A DNA stretch of 64,000 bases from Rariloculus sp963665575 (GTDB taxonomy: Bacteria; Pseudomonadota; Gammaproteobacteria; Steroidobacterales; Rariloculaceae): assembly GCA_963665575.2 (NCBI GenBank), contig CAXXDW010000006.1, forward strand, positions 186,001 through 250,000. Reading direction: 5' to 3'. The translations under genes were made by a program, and so were the position numbers. A model generated the notes under the pieces. The model ran no database searches. It worked only from the letters and a program-made list of their open reading frames with translations, and was not told where the DNA came from. Of the stretch, positions 17,827 through 24,831 are shown piece after piece. Numbering within the stretch: position 1 is the stretch's first letter; each line of letters begins with the position of its first letter.

Positions 17827-18768
17827 TCAGTCGGACGTGCGGCAGGCCCTCGAGTCCTCGATGCAGCTCACGGCCTCGAGTTCGGTGAGACGGTTGTTCG
17901 GCTCGCGATATCGGTAGAGGAAGTCGTACATCGTCACGATGTTCGGGTCGAGCGACGTGTCGAGCCCTCCAAGATCGCGGAACTCGTCCATGGCCACCAA
18001 TTGCCGTATCTCCGGCAGCGTCCGGCCCGCGATCATGTGATCGAGCACGCGGTCGTGCAGGGTCTGAAGGAACTCGTGGGTGCGCATGAAGTTGTCCTGC
18101 CCGAGCAGCCGCGGGCCGTGTCCCGGCAGCACGACATCCACGTTGTCGAGCTTCGAAAGCGTCCGCAGTCCGCGCAGCATGCCGTGCACGTCCATGTCCC
18201 TGAGGTCGGGAAACAGCCCGTCGCGGGCGATGTCGATCGAGATCAGCACGCCCTCGTCAGGCACGTGGACGTGGATCAGGTTGTCGCTGTGCGACGGCCC
18301 GACGTAGAGCAGCGTGACCTTGACGCCGCCGAGGTGCAGGTCCATCTCGTTCTCGAAGGTGACGTCGGGAACCGAGGAGATTCGCTGCTCGCGAACGATG
18401 TGCGGCCGGATGTTACGGTGCGCGATCGTGACAGCCGTGTCGTCGAAAACCTGCGAATTGCAGATGTGATCCAGGTGATCGTGGCTCAGCACGAGAAACC
18501 TGACGGGCACGTCGTGGCGAGTGGCCAGTTCGGACTTGAGCCAATCCACCGTGCCCGAGGGGCAGTAGTGTCCGTCGACGACGATGATGCCTTCCGAAGT
18601 CAGGATGTAGGCGCCGAACTGACCGTCCGATCCCCATCGATAGACGCTTTCGGAGATCTGCTCGATGGACCGGTCCTGGCCCCATTGACGCTGGGCAGCC
18701 GCCGGACCGATCGCGAGCGCTGTGAGCACCAGCGAGACAGATATACGAACGAACATCGTCGTGACCAT
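17827..18768 (-). CDS. Secreted metallo-beta-lactamase-fold hydrolase
   Basis: This 313-residue protein has a signal peptide (cleavage about AAAQ, residue 26) and an MBL domain. The zinc motif is VLSHDHLDHICNS, followed by YVGPSHSDNLIHVHVPDEGVL and VVLPGHGPRLLG. The C-terminus contains an additional helical region with two cysteines (VSCIEDSRAC) that could form a disulfide in the periplasm. The ATG at 18768 has GCGGAGA eight bases upstream; an ATG four codons later is the alternative. The substrate is unknown. It is divergent from a cyclase-family gene with its own signal peptide, which suggests a shared periplasmic catabolic role, an inference from position only. Confidence 0.82.
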   Translation of the reverse strand: MVTTMFVRISVSLVLTALAIGPAAAQRQWGQDRSIEQISESVYRWGSDGQFGAYILTSEGIIVVDGHYCPSGTVDWLKSELATRHDVPVRFLVLSHDHLDHICNSQVFDDTAVTIAHRNIRPHIVREQRISSVPDVTFENEMDLHLGGVKVTLLYVGPSHSDNLIHVHVPDEGVLISIDIARDGLFPDLRDMDVHGMLRGLRTLSKLDNVDVVLPGHGPRLLGQDNFMRTHEFLQTLHDRVLDHMIAGRTLPEIRQLVAMDEFRDLGGLDTSLDPNIVTMYDFLYRYREPNNRLTELEAVSCIEDSRACRTSD

Positions 18769-18986
18769 CAGACTCTCCGCTTACGCCTTGTGCATCAATT
18801 CGATGCATTCTCTATGGCTTGGTTCGGGACAACGATAAGTGAACCATTCGACAAGCCGCAAATCGAGCCGGTAAGCCCTCGGTAGCGGCACAGCGCTTGC
18901 TCGCGGAGCCTCGCCGCCTTGTTCTGCGTTGGAATCGGCGGCAGGCTATACGCGGGGTACGCACAACAAACAAGGGAAGCTGGACG

Positions 18987-19967
18987 ATGAGAACGAAGCG
19001 TGAACCGGCTCGCTGCCGACTCTTGACCTGGATTCTGGCTGGATTGATCGCGGCGCCGTTCGCCGCGGCACAGACGCCTGACGCGGACGAATGGTGGCCG
19101 TCGGAATGGGGACCCGACGACGAGCGCGGCGCCGCAAACCGGATCACGCCGGCCAAGGTGCTCGAAGCGGTGTCGCTGATCGAGGAAGGCCGCATCTACG
19201 AACTCGGCCGCGTCTACGAAGCGGGCATGCCGCTCGTCGGCAACCGCCATTACAGCCTCACGATTCCGGGCTTGCCGACGAGCGCGGCAGCCGTCGAGGG
19301 CGGTACCGTCTTCAACGACGAGCTCGTGAGCGCCGAGATCGGCCAGGTCGGCACCCAGTTCGACGGGCTCGGTCACATCGGCGTCGAGCGCGACGGCGAT
19401 CACATCTTCTACAACGGATTCAGACTGTCCGAGTTCGGCACCGCCTATGGACTTGAGCGGCTCGGCATCGAGAACGTCGGCGTGCTCTTCACGCGCGGCG
19501 TGCTCATCGACGTTGCGAGGTACAAGGGCGTGGATCGGCTCGATGAAAGCTACGTGATCACGGTCGAGGACATCGAGGCGACGCTCGAGATGCAGGGCGT
19601 CTCGATCAACGAGGGCGACGCAGTGCTGTTCCACACGGGATGGGGGCAGCTCTGGATGGTCGACAACGAGACCTACGGCGGCAGCCCGCCCGGCCCCGGC
19701 ATCACGGCGATTCGCTGGCTCACGGACCGGAGAATCGTGATGACCGGCGGGGACACCTACCCGGTAGAAGCCGTGCCCGGCGAGAATCCCGAAGACGGGA
19801 TCGCGGGCCACGAATGGCTGCTCGTGCGCAACGGCATCTACAACTTCGAGAACCTCGATCTGAGCGCGCTTGCGGCCGACGGCGTCTACGAGTTCGCGTT
19901 CATCTTCGCGCCGATAAAACTCAAGGGCGCGACGGGCTCGCCGGGGAATCCGATCGCCGTGCGTTGA
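18987..19967 (+). CDS. Secreted cyclase-family (kynurenine-formamidase-like) hydrolase
   Basis: This 326-residue exported protein belongs to the Cyclase family (PF04199), metal-dependent hydrolases of amides and cyclic esters. A signal peptide covers about residues 13-29. The metal motif reads QVGTQFDGLGHIGV. It keeps the Asp and last His of the usual HxGTHxDxPxH but has Gln in place of one His, a variant seen in many larger members. A second conserved block is NEGDAVLFHTGW. The ATG at 18987 is preferred because residues before it are not conserved-looking and the signal peptide begins here. Substrate is unknown; an exported lactonase or formamidase is plausible. Confidence 0.85.
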   Translation: MRTKREPARCRLLTWILAGLIAAPFAAAQTPDADEWWPSEWGPDDERGAANRITPAKVLEAVSLIEEGRIYELGRVYEAGMPLVGNRHYSLTIPGLPTSAAAVEGGTVFNDELVSAEIGQVGTQFDGLGHIGVERDGDHIFYNGFRLSEFGTAYGLERLGIENVGVLFTRGVLIDVARYKGVDRLDESYVITVEDIEATLEMQGVSINEGDAVLFHTGWGQLWMVDNETYGGSPPGPGITAIRWLTDRRIVMTGGDTYPVEAVPGENPEDGIAGHEWLLVRNGIYNFENLDLSALAADGVYEFAFIFAPIKLKGATGSPGNPIAVR

Positions 19968-20031
19968 CAACGGTCGACGCGCGATCGAAACCTGACCCGG
20001 CCGTTGTGGCAGCCGCACGGCTGACCCGACA

Positions 20032-20379
20032 TCAGTCGTTCGTATCAAGAACCTTGCGGTAGACCTCTTCGTTGAAGCCGACGAGCACGGTGGCGCCGGT
20101 GCGGATCGTGGGAGCTCGCAGGTTGCCGGTGGGGCCGAGCATGGCGTTGACAGCGTCATCGTCGGCGTTTGCGGCGTCGGCGAATTCCGTGACCTTGCGA
20201 CCCCTGGCAACGATCAGCCGGGATGCGCCGCGCAGCAGTTCGGCCGCGTCGCTGCGCTGCAGCTTGCGGCTCGCCGGAACGGTTTCGGCGACCTCGATGC
20301 CATTAGCCTCCAGAAACCAGGAGGCGCGATTGCAGGAGGTTCATCCCTTGCGGTGGTAGTACCAGTCAGCGCTGGCCAT
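20032..20379 (-). CDS. ArsC-family selenoprotein with in-frame UGA (Sec13)
   Basis: Reading from the ATG at 20377-20379 gives a 115-residue thioredoxin-like protein of the ArsC/Spx group if the TGA at 20341-20343 is decoded as selenocysteine. The redox site is then KGUTSC, with Sec13 at the position of the first Cys in a CxxC. Downstream are WFLEANGIEV, LLRGASRLIVARG, MLGPTGNLRAPT and VLVGFNEEVY, which match the family; the length is also normal. A GGGAGGA lies about ten bases before the start. A perfect 6-bp hairpin with a G-containing loop follows the UGA at the distance required for a bacterial SECIS. Selenocysteine members of this family are known ('ArsC family (seleno)protein' in genome annotation). 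The Sec machinery (selABCD) is not in this window and must be elsewhere. The biological substrate is unknown. Ordinary gene callers would miss this gene. Confidence 0.85.
20306..20325 (-). promoter_or_regulatory. SECIS-like hairpin for UGA recoding
   Basis: On the minus strand, GCCTCC pairs perfectly with GGAGGC around an eight-base loop TGGTTTCT. The stem begins 15 bases after the in-frame TGA at 20341-20343. The position and the G at the start of the loop agree with the qualitative consensus for bacterial SECIS elements bound by SelB, which lie inside the coding region just after the UGA. Confidence 0.75.
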
Positions 20380-20697
20380 GGCCGGAGTCCTCCCGATTTC
20401 AAACCGCTGCGCCCGAAGTGTGCGCCCGTCAACTCGCGATTATAGCGCCGCGTGTGCGAGCTGATCGACAGCGCTACGCCGCAAGTGGCTGTGATTGCGG
20501 CTTGTCGCACCCGGCAATATGATGCTCGCTGGAACCTGGGGTAGATAAGTCCCGAACCTTCTTTCCGCGTCGTATGTGTGAGCCGTGCCTCCGGTAATCT
20601 GGACGATGCCGTCGGGAATCCGGCGGACCGCGGCGATTGCCGGCAGACAGGCTGCACGAACACCCGGAAATCGAGTACGAAAATGAGGAACACATTG
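20380..20697. other. Divergent intergenic region, selenoprotein / PQQ dehydrogenase
   Basis: This stretch of about 318 bases separates the divergent selenoprotein and quinoprotein genes and must hold promoters for both. I see no convincing gene, repeat or strong inverted repeat in it. Confidence 0.4.
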
Positions 20698-22545
20698 ATG
20701 ATGCGTCTCGTGAAACCACTAGCGGCTGCCGGTCGTCCGGCAACAGTCACCTTCACCGCACTTGCTGTCCTGATCGGCACAGGCGGCAACGCGCAGGCGC
20801 AGGACGCGACCGAGCGCCTCGAGGAGTTGACAGAGCAGCAGCGTCTGCGATTGATCGGACCCGCCGGGGGACTCGCGCCCGGCGTGGAACTGCCGGCCTG
20901 GACCGAACGGCCGAATCCCCTGGACGACTTCAGCCCGATTTCTCAGGAGGAGCTTGAGAACCCGTCTGCCGACGACTGGCTCAACTGGCGCCGCACTTAC
21001 GACAGCACGGGATATTCGCCGCTTGACCAGATCACGACAGACAACGTCGACGATCTCACGCTCGCGTGGTCACTAGCACTTCCGCCCGGCGCGAACGGGG
21101 CGACGCCGCTCGTTCACGATGGCGTCATCTATGTGCATTCCTACGGCGATCATGTACAGGCACTGGATGCGACCAACGGCAACATTCTCTGGCATTACGC
21201 GCGCGATCTTGGCGACGGCGGCATTTCGGTCAAGCGAAACATGGCGATCTACGACGACAAGCTTTTCGTCGGCACATCCGACGTACACGTCATCGGGCTC
21301 GATGTCAGGACCGGCGATGTCGTCTGGGATACGCCGATCACGGACCCTGACAGCGGGTTCGGGCTCAGCGGCGGGCCGCTGGTCGCCGATGGCGTGGTCA
21401 TGCAGGGCGTCAATGGCCAGGCGCCCGGTGGTGCGTATGTGGTTGGCCTCGATGCAGAGTCGGGCGAGGAAATATGGCGCTTTTTCAGTATCGCCCGTCC
21501 GGGTGAGCCTGGCGGAAACACCTGGAACGACCTGCCGCTCGAGGAGCGTACCGGCGGATCCGTCTGGACGCCCGGCGGTTACGATGTCGAGACCGGCGTG
21601 GCGCTTTTCGGACCGGCGCCGACCTATGACACCGGTCCGCTAAGAGACCCGATCGGGCGTACCGCCGTGAGCAACGAAGCGCTCTATACCAACGCGACGG
21701 TCGCACTGGATCCGGCCACGGGGAACATCGAGTGGTATTTTCAGCATGTCCCGAACGATCAGTGGGACTTTGACTGGTCCTTCGAGCGCCACCTCGTCGA
21801 AATGGAAATCGACGGGCAAGAGCAACGCGTGATCCTCACCGCCGGCAAACAAGCCATCTACGACGCAATCGACCTTGAAGGCAACTACGTTTATTCGTTC
21901 GATCTGGGTTTGCAGAACTTCATGACGGGCATCGATCCCGCAACGGGCGAGAAGTTCGTCGATCCCGACCTGATACCGTCGCGCGAAGAGACGATCACCG
22001 TTTGTCCGCACGCGGGCGGCGCAAAGAGCTGGATTCCGGCGTCGGTCAATCCGAACAACAACGTGCTGTACGTGCCGCTGGTTGAGACATGCATGGATAT
22101 GGTCCCGCAGCCACCGGACGTGCGCGGATCGTTGTCGACCGGCGTCAACTGGACGATCAGGCCGACGATCGACAGCGATGGCCGCTATGGCCGGATTCAG
22201 GCGATCGATCTGGAAACGCGTGAGACGCTGTGGACGACGCGACAGCGCGCACCGCAGACGACCGGCACGCTGGTAACGGCGGGTGGCGTGTTATTCGCCG
22301 GTGCACTCGATCGTTATTTCACGGCGTACGACGAGGCGGACGGTGAGGCGCTATGGCGCACGCGAGTCGGCGACGTGCCGAGTGCCGCGCCCATTACCTA
22401 TTCGGTCGATGGCACGCAGTATGTGGCATTGATCGTCGGTTACGGCACGGCGCACGCAATGTCATGGCCGCTACTCACGCCCGAGATCGATCTGCCGATC
22501 ATTCGCAGCGCGGCGCTGTGGGTATTCGCGCTGCCCGGGAACTGA
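20698..22545 (+). CDS. PQQ-dependent dehydrogenase, methanol/ethanol type
   Basis: This 615-residue exported eight-bladed quinoprotein probably oxidises an alcohol in the periplasm. The leader ends in GNAQAQD (about residue 35). Family features include WRRTYDSTGYSPLDQI (family motif for the first blade), repeated W-docking blades with ALDATNGNILWHY and GLDVRTGDVVWDT, PNDQWDFDW near the catalytic Asp region, and HAGGAKSWIPASVNP. The vicinal Cys-Cys typical of methanol dehydrogenase is not evident, and no cytochrome domain is fused. I chose the ATG at 20698 because GAGGA lies eight bases upstream; an ATG at 20683 is an alternative. No mxa/xox accessory genes are nearby, so a methanol-specific role is not supported. 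Confidence 0.88.
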   Translation: MMRLVKPLAAAGRPATVTFTALAVLIGTGGNAQAQDATERLEELTEQQRLRLIGPAGGLAPGVELPAWTERPNPLDDFSPISQEELENPSADDWLNWRRTYDSTGYSPLDQITTDNVDDLTLAWSLALPPGANGATPLVHDGVIYVHSYGDHVQALDATNGNILWHYARDLGDGGISVKRNMAIYDDKLFVGTSDVHVIGLDVRTGDVVWDTPITDPDSGFGLSGGPLVADGVVMQGVNGQAPGGAYVVGLDAESGEEIWRFFSIARPGEPGGNTWNDLPLEERTGGSVWTPGGYDVETGVALFGPAPTYDTGPLRDPIGRTAVSNEALYTNATVALDPATGNIEWYFQHVPNDQWDFDWSFERHLVEMEIDGQEQRVILTAGKQAIYDAIDLEGNYVYSFDLGLQNFMTGIDPATGEKFVDPDLIPSREETITVCPHAGGAKSWIPASVNPNNNVLYVPLVETCMDMVPQPPDVRGSLSTGVNWTIRPTIDSDGRYGRIQAIDLETRETLWTTRQRAPQTTGTLVTAGGVLFAGALDRYFTAYDEADGEALWRTRVGDVPSAAPITYSVDGTQYVALIVGYGTAHAMSWPLLTPEIDLPIIRSAALWVFALPGN

Positions 22546-22564
22546 ACGGTTTCGGAAATGGCGT

Positions 22565-22591
22565 CCCGCTGCCGTGTTGCGTGGCAGCGGG
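22565..22591 (+). terminator. Strong hairpin after PQQ dehydrogenase gene
   Basis: A perfect nine-base-pair inverted repeat, CCCGCTGCC and GGCAGCGGG, with a nine-base loop sits 19 bases after the stop. It lacks a long T run (ATTGTG follows), so it may be a weak intrinsic terminator or an mRNA-stabilising hairpin. Confidence 0.5.
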
Positions 22592-22761
22592 ATTGTGCCG
22601 ATTGGGCTACGCGCACAGTCAATAAGAATCCCGGTTGGGCCTGGGCATCAAGCCACATGGTCGCCAAGCGCATGGCACTGGTTCCCAGCTAACTGCTGAA
22701 CATTGCAGTCTGACATGCGTTTCCCGGCGGTCGATTTTCCCGCCCGGCGATCCGATGCTGC

Positions 22762-23133
22762 TCAATCCCATTCCCGCTCGACTCCGCTATCGGGCGTCAG
22801 GAATCCGAGCAGGCAACCGTTCGAGCCATCCCGAAGTCGGTGACAGCGGACCGAGACAGTATCGCCGGGCTGCACGAGGTCTTCGTCGATGCCCTGCCTG
22901 CGCAGTGTGTTGGCCGACGCGGCTTCGAGGAGCCATGTCGCCGTCTGTCCGTCGGCTTCGGTGACATCGACGTAGACCCAGGTGTGCGGATTGACCCAGT
23001 GAAGCTCCGTCACGGTGCCGGTCAACTGCGTGTACTCGGTCATCAGGTAATTGCCGTGGGAATGATGAGCTGATGCGGGTATCGCAAGCAGCGTCGTCGC
23101 CAGCGCGGCGAGAGTCAGGCTTTTGTACCGCAT
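22762..23133 (-). CDS. Small exported DUF6152-like protein
   Basis: This 123-residue protein has a clear signal peptide (hydrophobic residues 6-19, cleavage about ASAHH) and a small beta-rich domain with LTGTVTELHWVNPHTWVYVDV and a C-terminal LQPGDTVSVRCHRLRDGSNGCLLG-like segment. These features match the DUF6152 family of small periplasmic proteins with unknown function, often found beside quinoproteins and cytochromes. The start at 23131-23133 is set by the signal peptide. It is 22 bp downstream of another exported protein gene in the same direction. Confidence 0.75.
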   Translation of the reverse strand: MRYKSLTLAALATTLLAIPASAHHSHGNYLMTEYTQLTGTVTELHWVNPHTWVYVDVTEADGQTATWLLEAASANTLRRQGIDEDLVQPGDTVSVRCHRLRDGSNGCLLGFLTPDSGVEREWD

Positions 23134-23155
23134 GCTGTGCTCCTCCCGCCGACCG

Positions 23156-23830
23156 CTACTGCAACAGCAAATCGGAGCGCGTGGCCGGGTTCGTGTCGGG
23201 GCTGATGTCGGGATCCCGCACCTTGATCGCGTCGGCGTAGTTGCGGTAGCGGATCCTGTTGCCCGCATCGTCGAGGAACTCGAGCGACTGCTGGAACATA
23301 CCGGGCGGCGGCGAGCCCGGAGCGACAGTCGCCTCGGAGATGTACAGGCGGCTGTCGTGCAGGTAGATCGCGGCGAACGTTCGTGAGCCGTCGTCGTTCG
23401 TGATCTGTAGCTGGTGGCCTTCGACGCGGTCGATGTAGTGATAGGCGTCGTAGGTGACTTCGCCGCCGCGCCGGCGCAGATTCGCCGCCGCATAGGCGAC
23501 CGAGGCCCGGACGTCGACTTCCCAGTAGAGTTCGTAATCGGCTTCGGTACGGTCGGAGCGCGCCGCGTGTATCGCCCTGGCGTTGGTGTAGTCGACGACG
23601 GTCATGGCGTAGCCGTTGGCGCCATCCTCGTAGCTGTAGACGCGCGCCGGCATGACCGCGCCGTATTCGGACGGGTACTCGATCTCTTCGACCTCGAATT
23701 CGCCCGGTGCATGAATGCGGAAGTTGTCAGACGTGCTCGTGTATTGGCGCCACCCCTGTGCGTGCGAAGTCGCGACCGCCAGCGGGAGCACGACCGCCGC
23801 GGTGACCGCCATTGTCTGCTGAAAACGCAT
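23156..23830 (-). CDS. Exported protein of unknown function
   Basis: This 224-residue protein has a signal peptide ending about SHAQG (residue 25) and a soluble domain beginning WRQYTSTSDNFRIHAPGEFEVEE. It contains a middle segment rich in Tyr (YELYWEVDVRASVAYAAANL) and a C-terminal IAIYLHDSRLYISEA-like block. The pattern resembles secreted proteins that contain a mog1/PsbP-like or DUF-type domain, but I cannot name the family. It lies between the DUF6152-like gene and a Tat-exported gene, all on the minus strand and likely cotranscribed. The ATG at 23828-23830 begins the signal peptide; longer versions add a non-conserved basic leader. Confidence 0.7.
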   Translation of the reverse strand: MRFQQTMAVTAAVVLPLAVATSHAQGWRQYTSTSDNFRIHAPGEFEVEEIEYPSEYGAVMPARVYSYEDGANGYAMTVVDYTNARAIHAARSDRTEADYELYWEVDVRASVAYAAANLRRRGGEVTYDAYHYIDRVEGHQLQITNDDGSRTFAAIYLHDSRLYISEATVAPGSPPPGMFQQSLEFLDDAGNRIRYRNYADAIKVRDPDISPDTNPATRSDLLLQ

Positions 23831-23931
23831 CGCCGACCTCCCCTGAATTCGTTGTCGTGCGGCGACCGCATACGATACGAGGGCCGCCACCTGACCACGG
23901 CGGCCCCGCAGCTCCCGGCTCTCGGGCTTCC

Positions 23932-24759
23932 CTACAGCGGCGCGTCAGGATTCGCGATGGTTCGCCACATGTGCGCCACGGGACTCGCGTCGTTGCCGAG
24001 CCCCTCTGCCGGCTGCCGGAAGTGGCGTCCGACGATGTCGACGAATGGGTCCATCGACACGACGGCGTCCGGATCGAACGCGTACAGGTCGCTGACCGTG
24101 ACCTCGCGCGGAGCGTCGTACCAACTGTGGTCGCGCAGCATGTTCCAGTCGGCGCGGATGTGCGCCGCGGGCACGTAGTCCTCTCCGAATATCCTGCGGT
24201 ACAGGTCCGGGTAGACATAACCGGCCTCGGTGTCCGGGTAGAAGCGCAGCGCCTGGTGGTACTTGATTGCGAAGCTCGTGCGCTCGGGCACGTACGGCTC
24301 GTAGAGCTGCGCGCCCCAGTAGCCGTGGTCGGTGCGCATGATGGCCTGCACGGTGTCGTGCAGCAGGCAGGCGAGGATGATCTCCTCGTCGACGCCGCGC
24401 TCCATCGCCTTGTTCGCGCTCTGCAGGCAATGGTTGCTTTGCCGCGCGAAGCGTAGATCAAAGAAATCGAACAGCGTTGGATTGTCCGGCATCGGTGCCA
24501 AAACCGGGACGTTGTCGCCGCTCGTGTTCAGGAAGGATGTGCCCGTTCCGCGCCGATAGCTGCGCGTGGGAATCTGCGCCTCGACCTCGGCCGCGGTCGG
24601 GAAGTCGCCGCCACCGGATTGCGCTCCCGCCTGCGCGAGCTCGAGCCGCTCGTTGAGCGCATCCTCGAGCGCGTCGGCGCGCGCTTCGTGACTCATGAGG
24701 CCGACTGCCGCGGCTCCGCCCAGGCTGGCAATGAAGTCTCTGCGATCCAGTTCGATCAT
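23932..24759 (-). CDS. Tat-exported HD-like protein
   Basis: This 275-residue protein opens with a short twin-arginine leader (LDRRDFIASLGGAAAVGL). The body contains an HD-domain-like arrangement: H at SNHCLQ, then LLHDTVQAIMRTDHGYWGAQLYEPY and IKYHQALRFYPD. This could bind metal as in HD-phosphohydrolase folds, but it also resembles (inositol oxygenase)-like diiron proteins. The C-terminus has SMDPFVDIVGRHF. The ATG at 24757-24759 follows GGGGGACA. Together with the next two genes it forms a short operon of exported proteins. Function is not known. Confidence 0.65.
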   Translation of the reverse strand: MIELDRRDFIASLGGAAAVGLMSHEARADALEDALNERLELAQAGAQSGGGDFPTAAEVEAQIPTRSYRRGTGTSFLNTSGDNVPVLAPMPDNPTLFDFFDLRFARQSNHCLQSANKAMERGVDEEIILACLLHDTVQAIMRTDHGYWGAQLYEPYVPERTSFAIKYHQALRFYPDTEAGYVYPDLYRRIFGEDYVPAAHIRADWNMLRDHSWYDAPREVTVSDLYAFDPDAVVSMDPFVDIVGRHFRQPAEGLGNDASPVAHMWRTIANPDAPL

Positions 24760-24831
24760 GACCGTGTCCCCCACGTCCAAGTTTGTCCCGTACGAGTTTG
24801 CAACCTTGATACCGCAGAACGATCGCGTGGA

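Noticed and set aside
20698..22545. Methanol dehydrogenase (mxaF/xoxF)
   Set aside because: The vicinal Cys pair is not evident and no mxa/xox accessory or cytochrome cL gene is adjacent.
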